Assembly: GCF_001654855.1 (NCBI RefSeq)
Contig: NZ_LXEN01000050.1
Coordinates: forward strand, 1-45,170
DNA length: 45,170 nucleotides
Direction: 5' to 3'
Source of the DNA: Proteus myxofaciens ATCC 19692
GTDB taxonomy: Bacteria; Pseudomonadota; Gammaproteobacteria; Enterobacterales; Enterobacteriaceae
In this document: piece by piece, positions 8,684 to 20,820 of the stretch
Numbering within the stretch: position 1 is the first letter of the stretch
Layout: each line of letters starts with the position of its first letter
Notes under the pieces: model-generated
The model's database searches: none
Told to the model about the DNA's origin: nothing
What the model saw: only the letters and a program-made list of their open reading frames with translations
Position numbers and translations under genes: made by a program

Positions 8684-11641
8684 TTAATGGCTTTCAATAT
8701 CAATTTTATCGATAGTTTGTGCACCACGTGGTAATGACGTACCTCTACGACCACGCTTTGCTTTAAAGCTCAGTAATTCATTCATCGACATCGTTAACTT
8801 ACGTTTACCAAAATGCAATGTCACTGAGGCATTTTCCGGTAATACTCGTAACCATGCTATTTTATCTTCACCACTTACCACTTGTGTTGCAGGGATTGAA
8901 ACCATTTGATTTCCTTTCCCTTTCGCCATAGTTGGTAATTCTGATGCTTCAAAAATCAACATCCGACCACCTTTTGTTATGATCATAATTAATGAATTAA
9001 GCTCATCATTCAGATGTTGTGGCGTTAATGGTAATGCATTTTCTGGTAAAGTGAGAAGTGATTTTCCAGCTCTATTTTTAGAGGTTAAATCATCTACCTG
9101 ACAAATGAATCCATAACCCGCATCAGAGGCCATTAAGATCTTATCTTGTGCATCACCCATGACTACATGGCGTAATTGAGCACCCTTTTGAACTTTAAGT
9201 TTATCGCGTAAAGTGTCACCTTTGCTTCTACCTGAAGGTAAAGCATCAACATCAACAGTATAGCTTTGACCTGTTGTATCAATTAAATGAACAGGTTGAT
9301 TGCTCATCCCTTCTACCGATTCAAAATAATTATCATCCGCTTTAAAACCGACTGTTTCTGCATCTATATTATGTCCTTTTTGGCAACGAATAAGCCCTTT
9401 TTCAGACATAATCACCGTCACTGCTTCAGGGTGAAGATGTTTAAGCGGTGTGGGTTCATCCCCCACATGACCACTAAAGTAATTGATTTCATCTGCTTTT
9501 AAGACTTCTTGTTGCCCATCAGCAGTAAATATCAATGCTTCATTTTTTGGCACTAATAATAGTTGGTCAATCACATCGCTTTGCTCTTTACCTAACGAAA
9601 CTAAACGAGTTCCCCGACCTTTTTTGTTCAAATCAGTCAATTTCTCTGCTGAAATAGCTAAAATACGTATTTTATCAGTGATGATAACTAACCAGTACTG
9701 GTCATTTTTCTTTTGGGCATCAACAAGAAAAGGCTCAAGTAATTCTGTTTCTTCTGAAACAGTGAGTAAGCCTTTACCCGTTTTATTTTTCGTTTCCATC
9801 TCATCATAAGATAGAACTGCGCCATAACCTTCTTGCGTTGCCAGTAAGTACTCTTGTCCTGCACTTCCTGCCAGCATATATTTTACATGTGCATCAGGTG
9901 GAAAAGTCAGTTTACCGGTTAATGGCTCACCTTGACTACGCCCTGATGGCATATCATTTGGGCTTAAAGTATAACTTCTACCTGTAGAATCAAGGAACAT
10001 CACAGGTTGATTACTCATTCCTCTTACCGCACTATGATAACTATCACCAGCGCGATAACTCATACCACTAGGGTCGATATCATGTCCTTTCGCATTTCTT
10101 ACCCATCCCATTTCAGATAACACTATAGTGACGGGATCTGAAGGCAACATATCTTGTTCATTGACCACTTTCGCTTCTTCTTGCGGGCGAATAGGGGAAC
10201 GACGATCATCACCAAATTCTTTGGCGTCAGATTCAATTTCTTTTTTCAGTAATGTATTTAAACGACGTGGTGAGCTAAGTAGCTTTTCAATGCTATCACG
10301 TTCTTTTTCAAGCTCATCACTTTCTGATTTTAATTTAAATTCTTCAAGTTTCGCTAAATGACGTAAACGTAGCTCTAAAATAGCTTCTGCTTGAATATCA
10401 GATAATGAAAAACGGCGCATTAATTCCGCTTTTGGTTCATCTTCATGGCGAATGATTTCAATCACTTCATCAATATTAAGATAAGCGATTAATAGGCCTT
10501 TAAGAATTTCTAAGCGGCGTAATACTTTTTCTAATCGGTGATTTAAACGATTAGTGACTGTTTGACGGCGATAAATCAACCATTCATTTAGAATGGTAAC
10601 TAATCCTTTAACCGAAGGACGGTTATCTAACCCAATCATATTCAGGTTAACGCGATAACTTCTCTCTAAATCAGTATTGACGAACAAGTAGTACATAACT
10701 TGCTCCAAATCAACACGATTACTACGAGGAACAATTACTAATCTCGTTGGGTTTTTATGATCGGATTCATCACGTAAATCTTCAACTAGTGGTAGCTTTT
10801 TCGCACGCATTAATGCAGCAATTTGTTCTAACACTTTGGCACCAGAAACTTGATGAGGAAGTGCGGTAATTACCGCACACCCTTCTTCTTTTTGCCACAC
10901 TGCTCGCATTCTGACAGAACCACGACCTGTTTTATAAATCTTTTTAATATCGTCTTGTGCTGTAATAATTTCAGCGTCAGTTGGATAATCAGGTCCTTGA
11001 ACATATTGCATTACATCTGATAATCCGGCATCAGGATTATCTAATAACATGACTAATGCTTGTCCTACTTCACGCGCATTATGCGGCGGAATATCTGTTG
11101 CCATACCGACAGCAATACCCGTTGTCCCATTTAATAGAATATTGGGTAAACGCGCTGGCAACATTTTTGGCTCTTGCATTGTGCCGTCGAAGTTAGGTTG
11201 CCAATCAACAGTCCCATGCCCTAATTCACTTAATAACGTTTGTGAATATTTAGATAGGCGTGACTCTGTATAACGCATTGCAGCAAATGATTTCGGATCA
11301 TCAGGTGCACCCCAGTTCCCTTGTCCATCAATTAATGGATATCGATAAGAGAATGGCTGAGCCATTAAAACCATGGCTTCATAACATGCGCTATCACCAT
11401 GAGGGTGGTATTTACCTAATACATCACCCACAGTACGTGCTGATTTTTTAAATTTAGCCGAATTACTTAAACCCAGTTCAGACATGGCGTACACAATACG
11501 TCGCTGCACTGGCTTTAGCCCATCGCCAATAAAGGGCAATGCCCTATCCATAATCACGTACATGGAGTAATTGAGATAGGCATTTTCCGTAAATAAGTGG
11601 AGCGGTTGACGCTCTACACCATCATGAGTCAATTCACTCAT
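8684..11641 (-). CDS. parC: Topoisomerase IV subunit A with a duplicated C-terminal domain
   Basis: ParC is the DNA-cutting subunit of topoisomerase IV, which unlinks daughter chromosomes. Residues 1-495 are an ordinary type IIA breakage-reunion core: catalytic Tyr124 ([12 protein letters not shown]. coli Tyr120) and the quinolone-resistance region [11 protein letters not shown] with Ser84 and Glu88 (E. coli Ser80, Glu84), both wild type. The protein is 985 residues against 752 in E. coli. The excess is a second copy of the beta-pinwheel C-terminal domain: copy 1 at about 499-738 and copy 2 at about 739-985. Both have KGHxID, GMSNQPV, YT and PSGRS in the same order; by eye about 37 of the first 80 aligned residues are identical. 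Copy 2 ends with the usual RGRRGT segment. The frame is unbroken. The ATG is preceded by GAGGA, and parE ends 32 bp upstream. Confidence 0.95.
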   Translation of the reverse strand: MSELTHDGVERQPLHLFTENAYLNYSMYVIMDRALPFIGDGLKPVQRRIVYAMSELGLSNSAKFKKSARTVGDVLGKYHPHGDSACYEAMVLMAQPFSYRYPLIDGQGNWGAPDDPKSFAAMRYTESRLSKYSQTLLSELGHGTVDWQPNFDGTMQEPKMLPARLPNILLNGTTGIAVGMATDIPPHNAREVGQALVMLLDNPDAGLSDVMQYVQGPDYPTDAEIITAQDDIKKIYKTGRGSVRMRAVWQKEEGCAVITALPHQVSGAKVLEQIAALMRAKKLPLVEDLRDESDHKNPTRLVIVPRSNRVDLEQVMYYLFVNTDLERSYRVNLNMIGLDNRPSVKGLVTILNEWLIYRRQTVTNRLNHRLEKVLRRLEILKGLLIAYLNIDEVIEIIRHEDEPKAELMRRFSLSDIQAEAILELRLRHLAKLEEFKLKSESDELEKERDSIEKLLSSPRRLNTLLKKEIESDAKEFGDDRRSPIRPQEEAKVVNEQDMLPSDPVTIVLSEMGWVRNAKGHDIDPSGMSYRAGDSYHSAVRGMSNQPVMFLDSTGRSYTLSPNDMPSGRSQGEPLTGKLTFPPDAHVKYMLAGSAGQEYLLATQEGYGAVLSYDEMETKNKTGKGLLTVSEETELLEPFLVDAQKKNDQYWLVIITDKIRILAISAEKLTDLNKKGRGTRLVSLGKEQSDVIDQLLLVPKNEALIFTADGQQEVLKADEINYFSGHVGDEPTPLKHLHPEAVTVIMSEKGLIRCQKGHNIDAETVGFKADDNYFESVEGMSNQPVHLIDTTGQSYTVDVDALPSGRSKGDTLRDKLKVQKGAQLRHVVMGDAQDKILMASDAGYGFICQVDDLTSKNRAGKSLLTLPENALPLTPQHLNDELNSLIMIITKGGRMLIFEASELPTMAKGKGNQMVSIPATQVVSGEDKIAWLRVLPENASVTLHFGKRKLTMSMNELLSFKAKRGRRGTSLPRGAQTIDKIDIESH

Positions 11642-11673
11642 TCAATATTTTCCTCAGACTCTTATGGTATGCA

Positions 11674-14269
<2,596 letters not shown>

Positions 14270-14272
14270 ATT

Positions 14273-15112
14273 CTAATAGCCTTCAGAATCAAGATCAGGG
14301 CAAAACTCTGTTCCTTCTAATCGATACACTTGCGTTTCTATTTTTCGTTGGCCATTAGGCTCAATGGATAACTCTAAATAACGCCATCCTGGAGATACCG
14401 TATCTAACGTAAAATTAGTGCAATGAGGTCGAAATTGAATACATGTTGATGGCGTCGCTAATAAACGAACACCATGCCACATTTCATCCATTTCTTGATG
14501 AATATGGCCACATAGCATCATTTTAACTTGGGAATGCCCTTTTACACGTTCAGAAAGTTGTTGCGAATTTCTCAAACTGTGTTGATCTAACCATGTGCAA
14601 CCTGATGCCATAGGATGATGATGCAACAATATGATGGTTTCTCTGTCTTTTTGGCTCTCAAGGCATCGCGTTAACCAATCTAATTGGCAATCCGATAATT
14701 CACCATGAGGAACCCCTTGGATTTGGCTATCAAGCAATAATAATTGCCAATCATCACCAATAAGCACTTGCTTTGCTGAAAGAATACCTGCTTGATTTAA
14801 CGCATCAATCATTGCGGGTTGATAATCATGATTACCCGGCAACCACACACAAGGTGGTGTTAATGTTGAAATCCCTTCTGCGAAATGTTGATACGCTTTA
14901 AATGTTTGGTCTTGAACTAAATCGCCTGTGGCGACAATCAAGTCAACATCTAATCCTTGCGCTCTAATAGAGCTTAATACTGCATGATAACTGCGATAAG
15001 TATTAATGCCCAATAGCGTATCATCCACATTTGCAAAAAGGTGGGTATCAGTGATTTGTAGTATTCTTACAGTGCTTTTTGGTGACACTGATAACTCAAG
15101 CTGGCTTTCCAA
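14273..15112 (-). CDS. cpdA: 3',5'-cyclic-AMP phosphodiesterase
   Basis: CpdA hydrolyses cAMP to AMP and so tunes CRP signalling. It is a class III metallophosphodiesterase: ITDTHLF, VATGDLVQD, LPGNHDYQP, LLHHHPM and LCGHIHQE supply the two-metal site. I chose a TTG start at 15112 (279 residues): it has AAGGA six bases upstream, and the N-terminus from there (MESQLELSV, with VRILQITDTH at the same distance) aligns without gaps to E. coli CpdA. A GTG at 15130 would add six unsupported residues. It is coupled to yqiA. yqiB, which lies upstream of cpdA in E. coli, is not present. Confidence 0.93.
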   Translation of the reverse strand: MESQLELSVSPKSTVRILQITDTHLFANVDDTLLGINTYRSYHAVLSSIRAQGLDVDLIVATGDLVQDQTFKAYQHFAEGISTLTPPCVWLPGNHDYQPAMIDALNQAGILSAKQVLIGDDWQLLLLDSQIQGVPHGELSDCQLDWLTRCLESQKDRETIILLHHHPMASGCTWLDQHSLRNSQQLSERVKGHSQVKMMLCGHIHQEMDEMWHGVRLLATPSTCIQFRPHCTNFTLDTVSPGWRYLELSIEPNGQRKIETQVYRLEGTEFCPDLDSEGY

Positions 15113-15344
15113 AAGGTTTCCTTGTCTCACTTCTTTTAGGCGTAATTCTAACGTATTATCGTATTAAAGATCTGCCAACCAATACACATTTCAAAAAAAT
15201 TGTTGAGAAATATTCTCGATATCAACACCTAATTTTTAGCCTTATTTATACGCTAAATGGTTGGATCTCGTATACTTACAGATAGTAACTCTACTTGATA
15301 ATATCCACTAAAGCATCTCAACAATTCTTAATTGTATACAAATG

Positions 15345-15974
15345 CTACAACCATCGTTTTCTTAGCGTCTCATAATGAAGTTGTAACCATTGAATAGCGA
15401 TAACTGTCGCCGCATTATCAATAATACCTTGCTCAACCCATTGGTAAGCTTGTTCCCTACTGACAACATGCACACGAATATCTTCATTTTCACTGTCTAA
15501 ACCATGAATACCTTTTGCTGTTGTCGAATCAACTTCACCCACAAATACGTGCATTCTTTCACTTGCACCACCTGGGCTTGAAAGATAGCTAATAATCGGC
15601 TCACATCGTCCTATCGAAATTCCCGCCTCTTCTTGAGCTTCTCTTTTAACAACCTCTTTGGGTGTTTCACCTTCTTCTATCATGCCTGCAATAGCTTCAA
15701 GTAACCAAGGCGTATCACTCGTTTCATAAGCAGGAATACGAATTTGCTCGATAAGAACCACGCTATCTTTTTTAGGATCATAAGCTAATAACACGCCAGC
15801 ATGACCACGTTCAAACACTTCTCGCTTAATTTCGTTACTCCAACCACCTGCAAATAATCGATGTTTAAAGCGGTATTCCGTCATGCGAAAAAAGCCTTTA
15901 TAAAGATCTTTTTTACCTAAAAGTTCCACATCATGACGAGTGTATAAAAATGGTATATTTTCCTTTTTCTTCAT
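15345..15974 (-). CDS. nudF: ADP-ribose pyrophosphatase
   Basis: NudF is a Nudix hydrolase that splits ADP-ribose to AMP and ribose-5-phosphate. The Nudix box is complete: GMIEEGETPKEVVKREAQEE followed by AGI, at about residues 96-118. The protein has 209 residues, as in E. coli. The start is supported by AAGGAG six to seven bases upstream. It is divergent from tolC, as in E. coli. Confidence 0.94.
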   Translation of the reverse strand: MKKKENIPFLYTRHDVELLGKKDLYKGFFRMTEYRFKHRLFAGGWSNEIKREVFERGHAGVLLAYDPKKDSVVLIEQIRIPAYETSDTPWLLEAIAGMIEEGETPKEVVKREAQEEAGISIGRCEPIISYLSSPGGASERMHVFVGEVDSTTAKGIHGLDSENEDIRVHVVSREQAYQWVEQGIIDNAATVIAIQWLQLHYETLRKRWL

Positions 15975-16081
15975 ACAATGCTCCTTAAGTTATATTTAAA
16001 CGTCTTTTGTTGATGATGTTTAATACAGATTTAAAGATATTTGCCAACAATTCATGTAAAGTTAATCTAAAATAAAAGGAT

Positions 16082-16127
16082 ATGGCACAAATGGCTACCC
16101 CTACTTTGGGAAACTATCTGCTAGAAT
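16082..16127 (+). promoter_or_regulatory. Candidate tolC promoter with marbox and extended -10
   Basis: A marbox-like sequence at 16082-16100 (ATGGCACAAATGGCTACCC) fits the consensus AYnGCACnnWnnRYYAAAY except at two of the three A positions. An extended -10 element TGC-TAGAAT lies at 16119-16127, with no good -35. This layout would suit activation by MarA/SoxS/Rob-type regulators, as known for E. coli tolC. Transcription would start near 16134, about 53 nt before the tolC ATG. Confidence 0.5.
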
Positions 16128-16186
16128 CTTTCCCGTTCAAGATTAACAGAGGCAACTCAGCGAAACTGTTGCAACAAGGAATTAAA

Positions 16187-17581
16187 ATGAAAAAACTGCT
16201 CTCTCTTTTGGTCGCGATGAGTTTGGCAGGATTCAGCACTGCAAGCCAGGCTGAGGATCTGCTTCAAGTTTATCAAAAAGCAAAGGACAGTAACCCTGAG
16301 TTACGTAAGTCATTAGCGGAACGAAACAAAGCGTTTGAGAAAATTAACGAAGCTCGTAGCCCATTATTACCACAATTAGGACTAACCGGTTCTATGGATT
16401 ATGGTAGTGGCTATCGTGATAGTAGAAATACTGAATCAAACTCTCTTGGCGCGAATTTAACATTGACACAAACGGTGTTTGATATGTCGTTATGGCGTCA
16501 ACTTAATGTTCAAGAAAAAACAGCTGGTATGAGTGATGTCACGTATCAAACGAGTCAGCAACAACTGATTTTAGATACAGCAACAGCATACTTTAATGTT
16601 CTGCGTTCAATTGATTCTCTCTCATTTATCGAAGCGCAAAAAGAACAAGTTTATCGCCAGTTAGATCAAACAACCCAACGTTTTAACGTAGGCTTAGTTG
16701 CAATTACTGACGTTCAAAATGCTCGTGCAAACTATGATAGCGTACTGGCACAAGAAGTTTCTGGCCGTAATAACTTAGATAATGCATTAGAGAAATTACG
16801 CCAAGTAAGTGGTATTTATTATATCAACTTAGCGTCACTGAATATTGATAAATTCTCTACAACACCACCAGAAGCTATTGATAAATTACTAAAAGATGCA
16901 GAAGAACGTAACTTAAGCTTATTAAGTGCACGTTTAGGGCAAGATTTAGCTCGCGAAAATATTCGATTAGCGCAATCAGGCCATCTACCAACCGTAGATT
17001 TAAAAGCCTCTACTGGTGTTTCAAATAAACATAACCATGGTAGTGGATTACCACCAGAAAGCACTGGCTCTAGCCGTAACAGCTATACCGGTCAAAACAG
17101 TATTGGTCTGTCTTTAAGTATTCCTTTATACACAGGCGGAAGAACAAGTTCACAAGTTGAACAAGCACAATATGGCTTTACGGGTGCAAGCGAGCAATTA
17201 GAATCGGTTTATCGTTCTATTGTACAAATCGCACGTTCTTCTTATAACAATATTTCTGCATCAATCAGTAGCATCAAAGCATATCAACAAGTTGTTGTGT
17301 CTGCACAAAGCTCATTAGATGCAACAGAAGCAGGTTATCAAGTTGGTACTCGTACTATCGTTGATGTGTTAAATGCAACTACAACGCTTTATGATGCAAA
17401 ACAAAAATTATCAAGTGCACGTTACGACTATTTAATTAACCAATTAAACATTCAATTTGCTCGTGGTATGTTAAATGAAAACGATTTAATCCAGCTGAAT
17501 AATGCATTAGGTCAAGAAGTTTCAACGTCACCAGATAGCATAATTCGTAACTTAACAAGCCCTGCAATTAACGTTCGTTAA
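16187..17581 (+). CDS. tolC: Outer-membrane efflux channel TolC
   Basis: TolC is the trimeric outer-membrane duct used by multidrug efflux pumps and type I secretion. The start at 16187 gives a 22-residue signal peptide (MKKLLSLLVAMSLAGFSTASQA) aligned with that of E. coli, and AAGGA lies seven bases upstream. An in-frame ATG 105 bases upstream lies before the predicted transcription start and is rejected. The mature protein shows the two internal repeats of the family (NPELRKSLAERNKAFEKINE and, in repeat 2, RTIVDVLNATTTLYDAKQKL). The 464 residues are fewer than E. coli's 493, mainly through a shorter, weakly conserved C-terminal tail. ygiB and ygiC follow, as in E. coli, after a terminator. 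Confidence 0.95.
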   Translation: MKKLLSLLVAMSLAGFSTASQAEDLLQVYQKAKDSNPELRKSLAERNKAFEKINEARSPLLPQLGLTGSMDYGSGYRDSRNTESNSLGANLTLTQTVFDMSLWRQLNVQEKTAGMSDVTYQTSQQQLILDTATAYFNVLRSIDSLSFIEAQKEQVYRQLDQTTQRFNVGLVAITDVQNARANYDSVLAQEVSGRNNLDNALEKLRQVSGIYYINLASLNIDKFSTTPPEAIDKLLKDAEERNLSLLSARLGQDLARENIRLAQSGHLPTVDLKASTGVSNKHNHGSGLPPESTGSSRNSYTGQNSIGLSLSIPLYTGGRTSSQVEQAQYGFTGASEQLESVYRSIVQIARSSYNNISASISSIKAYQQVVVSAQSSLDATEAGYQVGTRTIVDVLNATTTLYDAKQKLSSARYDYLINQLNIQFARGMLNENDLIQLNNALGQEVSTSPDSIIRNLTSPAINVR

Positions 17582-17636
17582 TTGTTATAAGCAATCGGTA
17601 ATCAACGTATTACCACTGTTTTATGTTGTTTTAGAC

Positions 17637-17679
17637 AAAAACCGCTTTCAGTGAAATGCTTACTGATAAGCGGTTTTTT
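17637..17679 (+). terminator. Rho-independent terminator of tolC
   Basis: AACCGCTT...AAGCGGTT stem (outer arms about 17637-17647 and 17668-17675) with additional CAGT/ACTG pairing inside, followed by six T. It lies about 55 bases after the tolC stop. The following 280 bp up to ygiB are AT-rich and presumably hold the ygiB promoter. Confidence 0.85.
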
Positions 17680-17960
17680 CGTTTATAATCCAATAATAAA
17701 ACAAGATATTTTGTCTTAAACTGATACAATTATAGACTACTAATCGTTATTTTTATCTGTACTATAATAGCGATTATACTAAACAATTTCGTTAAAAAGA
17801 GAGAACTTAGCCAATATCACTAGGTTTAACCCTATAAAGATCACAAATTTCCTGTTATCCCTGATGATAAGGCGTTTCTTATTTATTTTCTCTAGCATTT
17901 AACCTATTCTAGCTTCTATTTTGAACGTTTTACTTTTTTATGGACCTTACCGATATGCCA

Positions 17961-18698
17961 ATGAAACGTACCAAATCCATTAATCGTGATGCTTTTCGTA
18001 AAGCATTTCGTCCTTATCGCTTAGCCCCTGTTGCTATTGCATTAACCGCTGTATTTGCTCTTTCAGGATGTGAAGAGAGCGATGAGACTGTATCACTGTA
18101 TATGAATGCTCAAGAGTGCGCGCAAGCAAATCCTTCACAAGCAGCACAATGTGAAGACTCTTATCGCACTGCATTACAAGAGGCATCACGTACTGCACCT
18201 AAATACGCAACATTGGAAGAGTGTGTGGCTGAATTTGGTGATTCACAATGTACGCAAACAGCTTCTATTGATGGGCAACCAGTAAATAATACAAATACAC
18301 ATACTGAAAATGCCAATAATCACAATACAGATAACTCACAAATTGCTCAAGCCAACTCTGGTGGTAGCTTTTTTATGCCATTAATGGCGGGTTATATGAT
18401 GGGTCGATTAATGGGAGGTGGTGCGCCAGCTCAGCCATTATTTAGTTCTCGTAACCCAACAAGTCCAGCTAATGGCAAATTTGTTGACTCAACAGGCCGT
18501 AACTATGGTCCTGCTGTCGGTGGTCGTCAAATGAACGTACCAAAAACAGCAATGACACCAAAACCATCAACCACATCAACAATGACACGTGGTGGCTTTG
18601 GTCATACCGTATCAAAACAAGCGGCAACTCAGCGTGCAAGTGCAACAAACAACAGCCGTAGCTCAACAGGATCATCTTCCTATCGTTCAGGTGGCTAA
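17961..18698 (+). CDS. ygiB: YgiB-family lipoprotein (DUF1190)
   Basis: A predicted membrane lipoprotein of unknown function. After a basic N-terminus (MKRTKS...) and a hydrophobic segment comes the lipobox ALSGC (Cys at about residue 37). Then come [27 protein letters not shown], the Gly/Met-rich [16 protein letters not shown], and a Ser/Thr/Gly-rich tail ending SSYRSGG. The start at 17961 (245 residues) matches the E. coli N-terminus MKRTKSI; ATGs at 17940 and 17955 are in frame, and none has a clear ribosome site. Six bases separate it from ygiC, so both are co-transcribed. Confidence 0.88.
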   Translation: MKRTKSINRDAFRKAFRPYRLAPVAIALTAVFALSGCEESDETVSLYMNAQECAQANPSQAAQCEDSYRTALQEASRTAPKYATLEECVAEFGDSQCTQTASIDGQPVNNTNTHTENANNHNTDNSQIAQANSGGSFFMPLMAGYMMGRLMGGGAPAQPLFSSRNPTSPANGKFVDSTGRNYGPAVGGRQMNVPKTAMTPKPSTTSTMTRGGFGHTVSKQAATQRASATNNSRSSTGSSSYRSGG

Positions 18699-18704
18699 TA
18701 GAGT

Positions 18705-19868
18705 ATGAAGCGTGAACTAATTACTGAGCGCCCTGATTGGCGTGAAAAAGCAAATGAATTTGGCTTCAATTTCCATACTATGTATGGCGAACCTTATTGG
18801 TCAGAAGATGCTTACTACCAATTCTCAATGGAAGAAGTTGAGACACTAGAAGCAACAACAGAAGAAATTCACCAGATGTGTCTGCAAGTTGCAGATAAAG
18901 TCGCGAACAGTGAAGAGCTTCTCACTCGCTTTCAAATTCCTCGTCATTGTTGGGATTTTGTGCGTGATTCATGGAAATCGTCACAACCTTCGCTTTATTC
19001 ACGCCTTGATCTAGCTTATGACGGTAAAGGCCCTGCAAAATTGTTAGAAAATAATGCAGATACACCGACTTCACTTTATGAATCTGCATTTTTTCAATGG
19101 ATCTGGCTTGAAGATCAGATAAACGCAGGAAATTTACCGCAAAATGCAGATCAGTTTAATAGTATCCAAGAAAAACTGATCGATCGCTTTGGCGAAATGC
19201 GTGATAAGCAAGGTATGCGTTATTTACATATGACGTGTTGCCAAGATACTCAAGAAGATCGCGGTACAGTACAATATCTACAAGATTGCGCAGAAGAAGC
19301 CGAAATTGCGACAGAATTTGTCTTTATCGAAGATATCGGTTTAGGTGAACGCGGTGAATTAACTGATCTACAAGATCAGATTATCAGTAACATGTTTAAG
19401 CTTTATCCTTGGGAATTTATGTTCCGTGAAGATTTTTCAACCAAGCTTGCAGATGCAGGTATTCGCTGGTTAGAACCTTCTTGGAAAAGTATTATCTCCA
19501 ATAAAGCGCTATTACCAATGCTTTGGGAAATGTTTCCTAATCATCCAAACTTGTTACCGGCTTATTTCTATGATGGGAAAGTACCGCATACGCTATCTCG
19601 TTACGTAATTAAGCCATTATTCTCACGTGAAGGCGCAAATATTCGCATTGTAGAATATGGACAAGAAATCGCAGTAGCTGATGGACCTTATGGCGAAGAA
19701 GGCTTTATTGTTCAAGAATACCATCCATTACCAAAATTTGGTGATAACTACACACTGATTGGTAGCTGGTTAGTCAATGATCAATCCGCAGGTATTTGTA
19801 TCAGAGAAGATAAAGAGCTAATTACACAAGATCTTTCACGATTCTATCCACATATTATTTTGGATTGA
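18705..19868 (+). CDS. ygiC: ATP-grasp protein YgiC, glutathionylspermidine-synthase-like
   Basis: A 387-residue cytoplasmic protein of the glutathionylspermidine synthase-like ATP-grasp family; the actual ligase substrate is unknown. Family features visible are the N-terminal [42 protein letters not shown], the central [12 protein letters not shown], the ATP-binding [13 protein letters not shown], and the C-terminal [20 protein letters not shown]. The length matches E. coli YgiC (386). It is translated just after the lipoprotein YgiB, which suggests a shared envelope-related role (inference). Confidence 0.93.
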   Translation: MKRELITERPDWREKANEFGFNFHTMYGEPYWSEDAYYQFSMEEVETLEATTEEIHQMCLQVADKVANSEELLTRFQIPRHCWDFVRDSWKSSQPSLYSRLDLAYDGKGPAKLLENNADTPTSLYESAFFQWIWLEDQINAGNLPQNADQFNSIQEKLIDRFGEMRDKQGMRYLHMTCCQDTQEDRGTVQYLQDCAEEAEIATEFVFIEDIGLGERGELTDLQDQIISNMFKLYPWEFMFREDFSTKLADAGIRWLEPSWKSIISNKALLPMLWEMFPNHPNLLPAYFYDGKVPHTLSRYVIKPLFSREGANIRIVEYGQEIAVADGPYGEEGFIVQEYHPLPKFGDNYTLIGSWLVNDQSAGICIREDKELITQDLSRFYPHIILD

Positions 19869-19894
19869 TCTAAAATCAGTTAAATATTTATTTA

Positions 19895-19932
19895 AGCACC
19901 TCATTGGTAAATTATCATGGGGTGTTTTTTTA
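19895..19932 (+). terminator. Rho-independent terminator of ygiBC
   Basis: A 10-bp stem with two G-T pairs (arms 19895-19904 and 19917-19926), a 12-nt loop and seven T, 26 bases after the ygiC stop codon. Confidence 0.8.
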
Positions 19933-19979
19933 TTGTAATATCTTTATATTTTGAATCTATTCATTATTTTTGAATATAA

Positions 19980-20300
19980 CTAAATACCCGAAATTATCAA
20001 ATCCATCGTAGCTACAATGGAGGAATGTACCTCAGGTTTAATGCAGACAATATTAGATACCTTTAATCTATCCTTTGGTAGTGTTGTTATTGATTTTGTC
20101 ATAATTACATATTTTAGATTACTTATCTCAATAACAGGTGTGATTATTTTTACTTGTGAATTCTTATTAACTAATAGCGAAATAGGCATAATAACGCGAG
20201 AATCAATATCACTAAGCAATTCATTTTGAATATCAATGAAATATGGGTATTGCTCTCTCGAATTAGGCGACGTATTACGATATACCGTATATTGAGACAT
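19980..20300 (-). CDS. ccdB: CcdB-family toxin with altered C-terminus
   Basis: A CcdB-like gyrase-poison toxin of 106 residues. Alignment by eye to F-plasmid CcdB gives YTVYRNTS, YPYFIDIQNELL, RVIMPIS, ITPVIEI and the C-terminal helix. In F CcdB the last three residues Trp99-Gly100-Ile101 are needed to poison GyrA. Here they are Ser-Gly-Ile, encoded TCG GGT ATT, one base from TGG (Trp). The frame is otherwise complete. The ATG overlaps the ccdA stop codon by one base (TAATG), the usual tight coupling. Whether it is still toxic cannot be told from sequence. Confidence 0.85.
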   Translation of the reverse strand: MSQYTVYRNTSPNSREQYPYFIDIQNELLSDIDSRVIMPISLLVNKNSQVKIITPVIEISNLKYVIMTKSITTLPKDRLKVSNIVCIKPEVHSSIVATMDLIISGI

Positions 20301-20557
20301 TAAATAACTCCATATTCATCATCATCAGTAAACAATCCCACCTCTTGTTCAAATTCATTAAGAGCTTGAATACCTTTTTTATTTTCCGTTTTCCAAATTT
20401 CCTGTTTTTTTTCACGAATTGCATCAGATAACATATGATCGAGTGTTGCAGAGAGATTAATTCCAAGCTCTCGCGCCTCATCCACTAATTTTGCTGTTAG
20501 ATACACATTAACCCCCCGCTTATTCTTTTTACTCGTCATCAATGTTATTCGCTCCAT
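20300..20557 (-). CDS. ccdA: CcdA-family antitoxin
   Basis: An antitoxin with an N-terminal ribbon-helix-helix DNA-binding part (KRGVNVYLTAKLVDEARELGI...) and a C-terminal CcdB-binding tail. The tail matches F-plasmid CcdA in its spaced residues: Trp, then ENxxGI, then Phe, then VGLFTDDDE. The listed start gives 85 residues; an ATG at 20539 (79 residues) is also possible, and the GGAG upstream of it is rather far away. CcdA normally protects against CcdB and represses the operon. The pair sits between ygiC and ygiD, adjacent in E. coli, in AT-rich sequence. Confidence 0.87.
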   Translation of the reverse strand: MERITLMTSKKNKRGVNVYLTAKLVDEARELGINLSATLDHMLSDAIREKKQEIWKTENKKGIQALNEFEQEVGLFTDDDEYGVI

Positions 20558-20563
20558 TTATGC

Positions 20564-20576
20564 GTATTATTTATAC
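20564..20576. promoter_or_regulatory. Possible ccdAB operator dyad
   Basis: GTAT-N5-ATAC, a 13-bp dyad immediately upstream of the ccdA start. The F-plasmid ccd operator contains GTATAC sites bound by CcdA, so an autoregulatory site here is plausible; no footprint-like repeat array is seen. Confidence 0.35.
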
Positions 20577-20820
20577 ACATAATTGTAGAGCAGATAATTA
20601 TTGGCATCAAATTAGAATATATACAAAAAATTTAAGCAATTTATTTAACCATTATAAAAAGCTGTTTATTTAATGATAATAAAGCTTACCAAATTTTTAT
20701 TAAAAATAGAATAAAACAAATAAAAACAAATAGTTAAAATTATTAATTATATAGATTTAGAAAATTAGAAAGGAAATAAGAAAATAATTATTTAATAAAT
20801 TACATATGTAATTTTAATAA
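20577..20820. other. AT-rich gap between ccdAB and ygiD
   Basis: About 245 bp of very AT-rich sequence with no open frame, RNA or insertion-sequence end that I can recognise. It may be the residue of the insertion that brought in ccdAB. Confidence 0.5.

Noticed and set aside
15079-15285. A 68-codon plus-strand frame overlapping the cpdA start
   Set aside because: It overlaps cpdA, has no ribosome site and no recognisable protein.
16082-16186. 35-codon in-frame extension upstream of tolC
   Set aside because: It would remove the signal peptide from the N-terminus and its ATG lies before the predicted transcription start.
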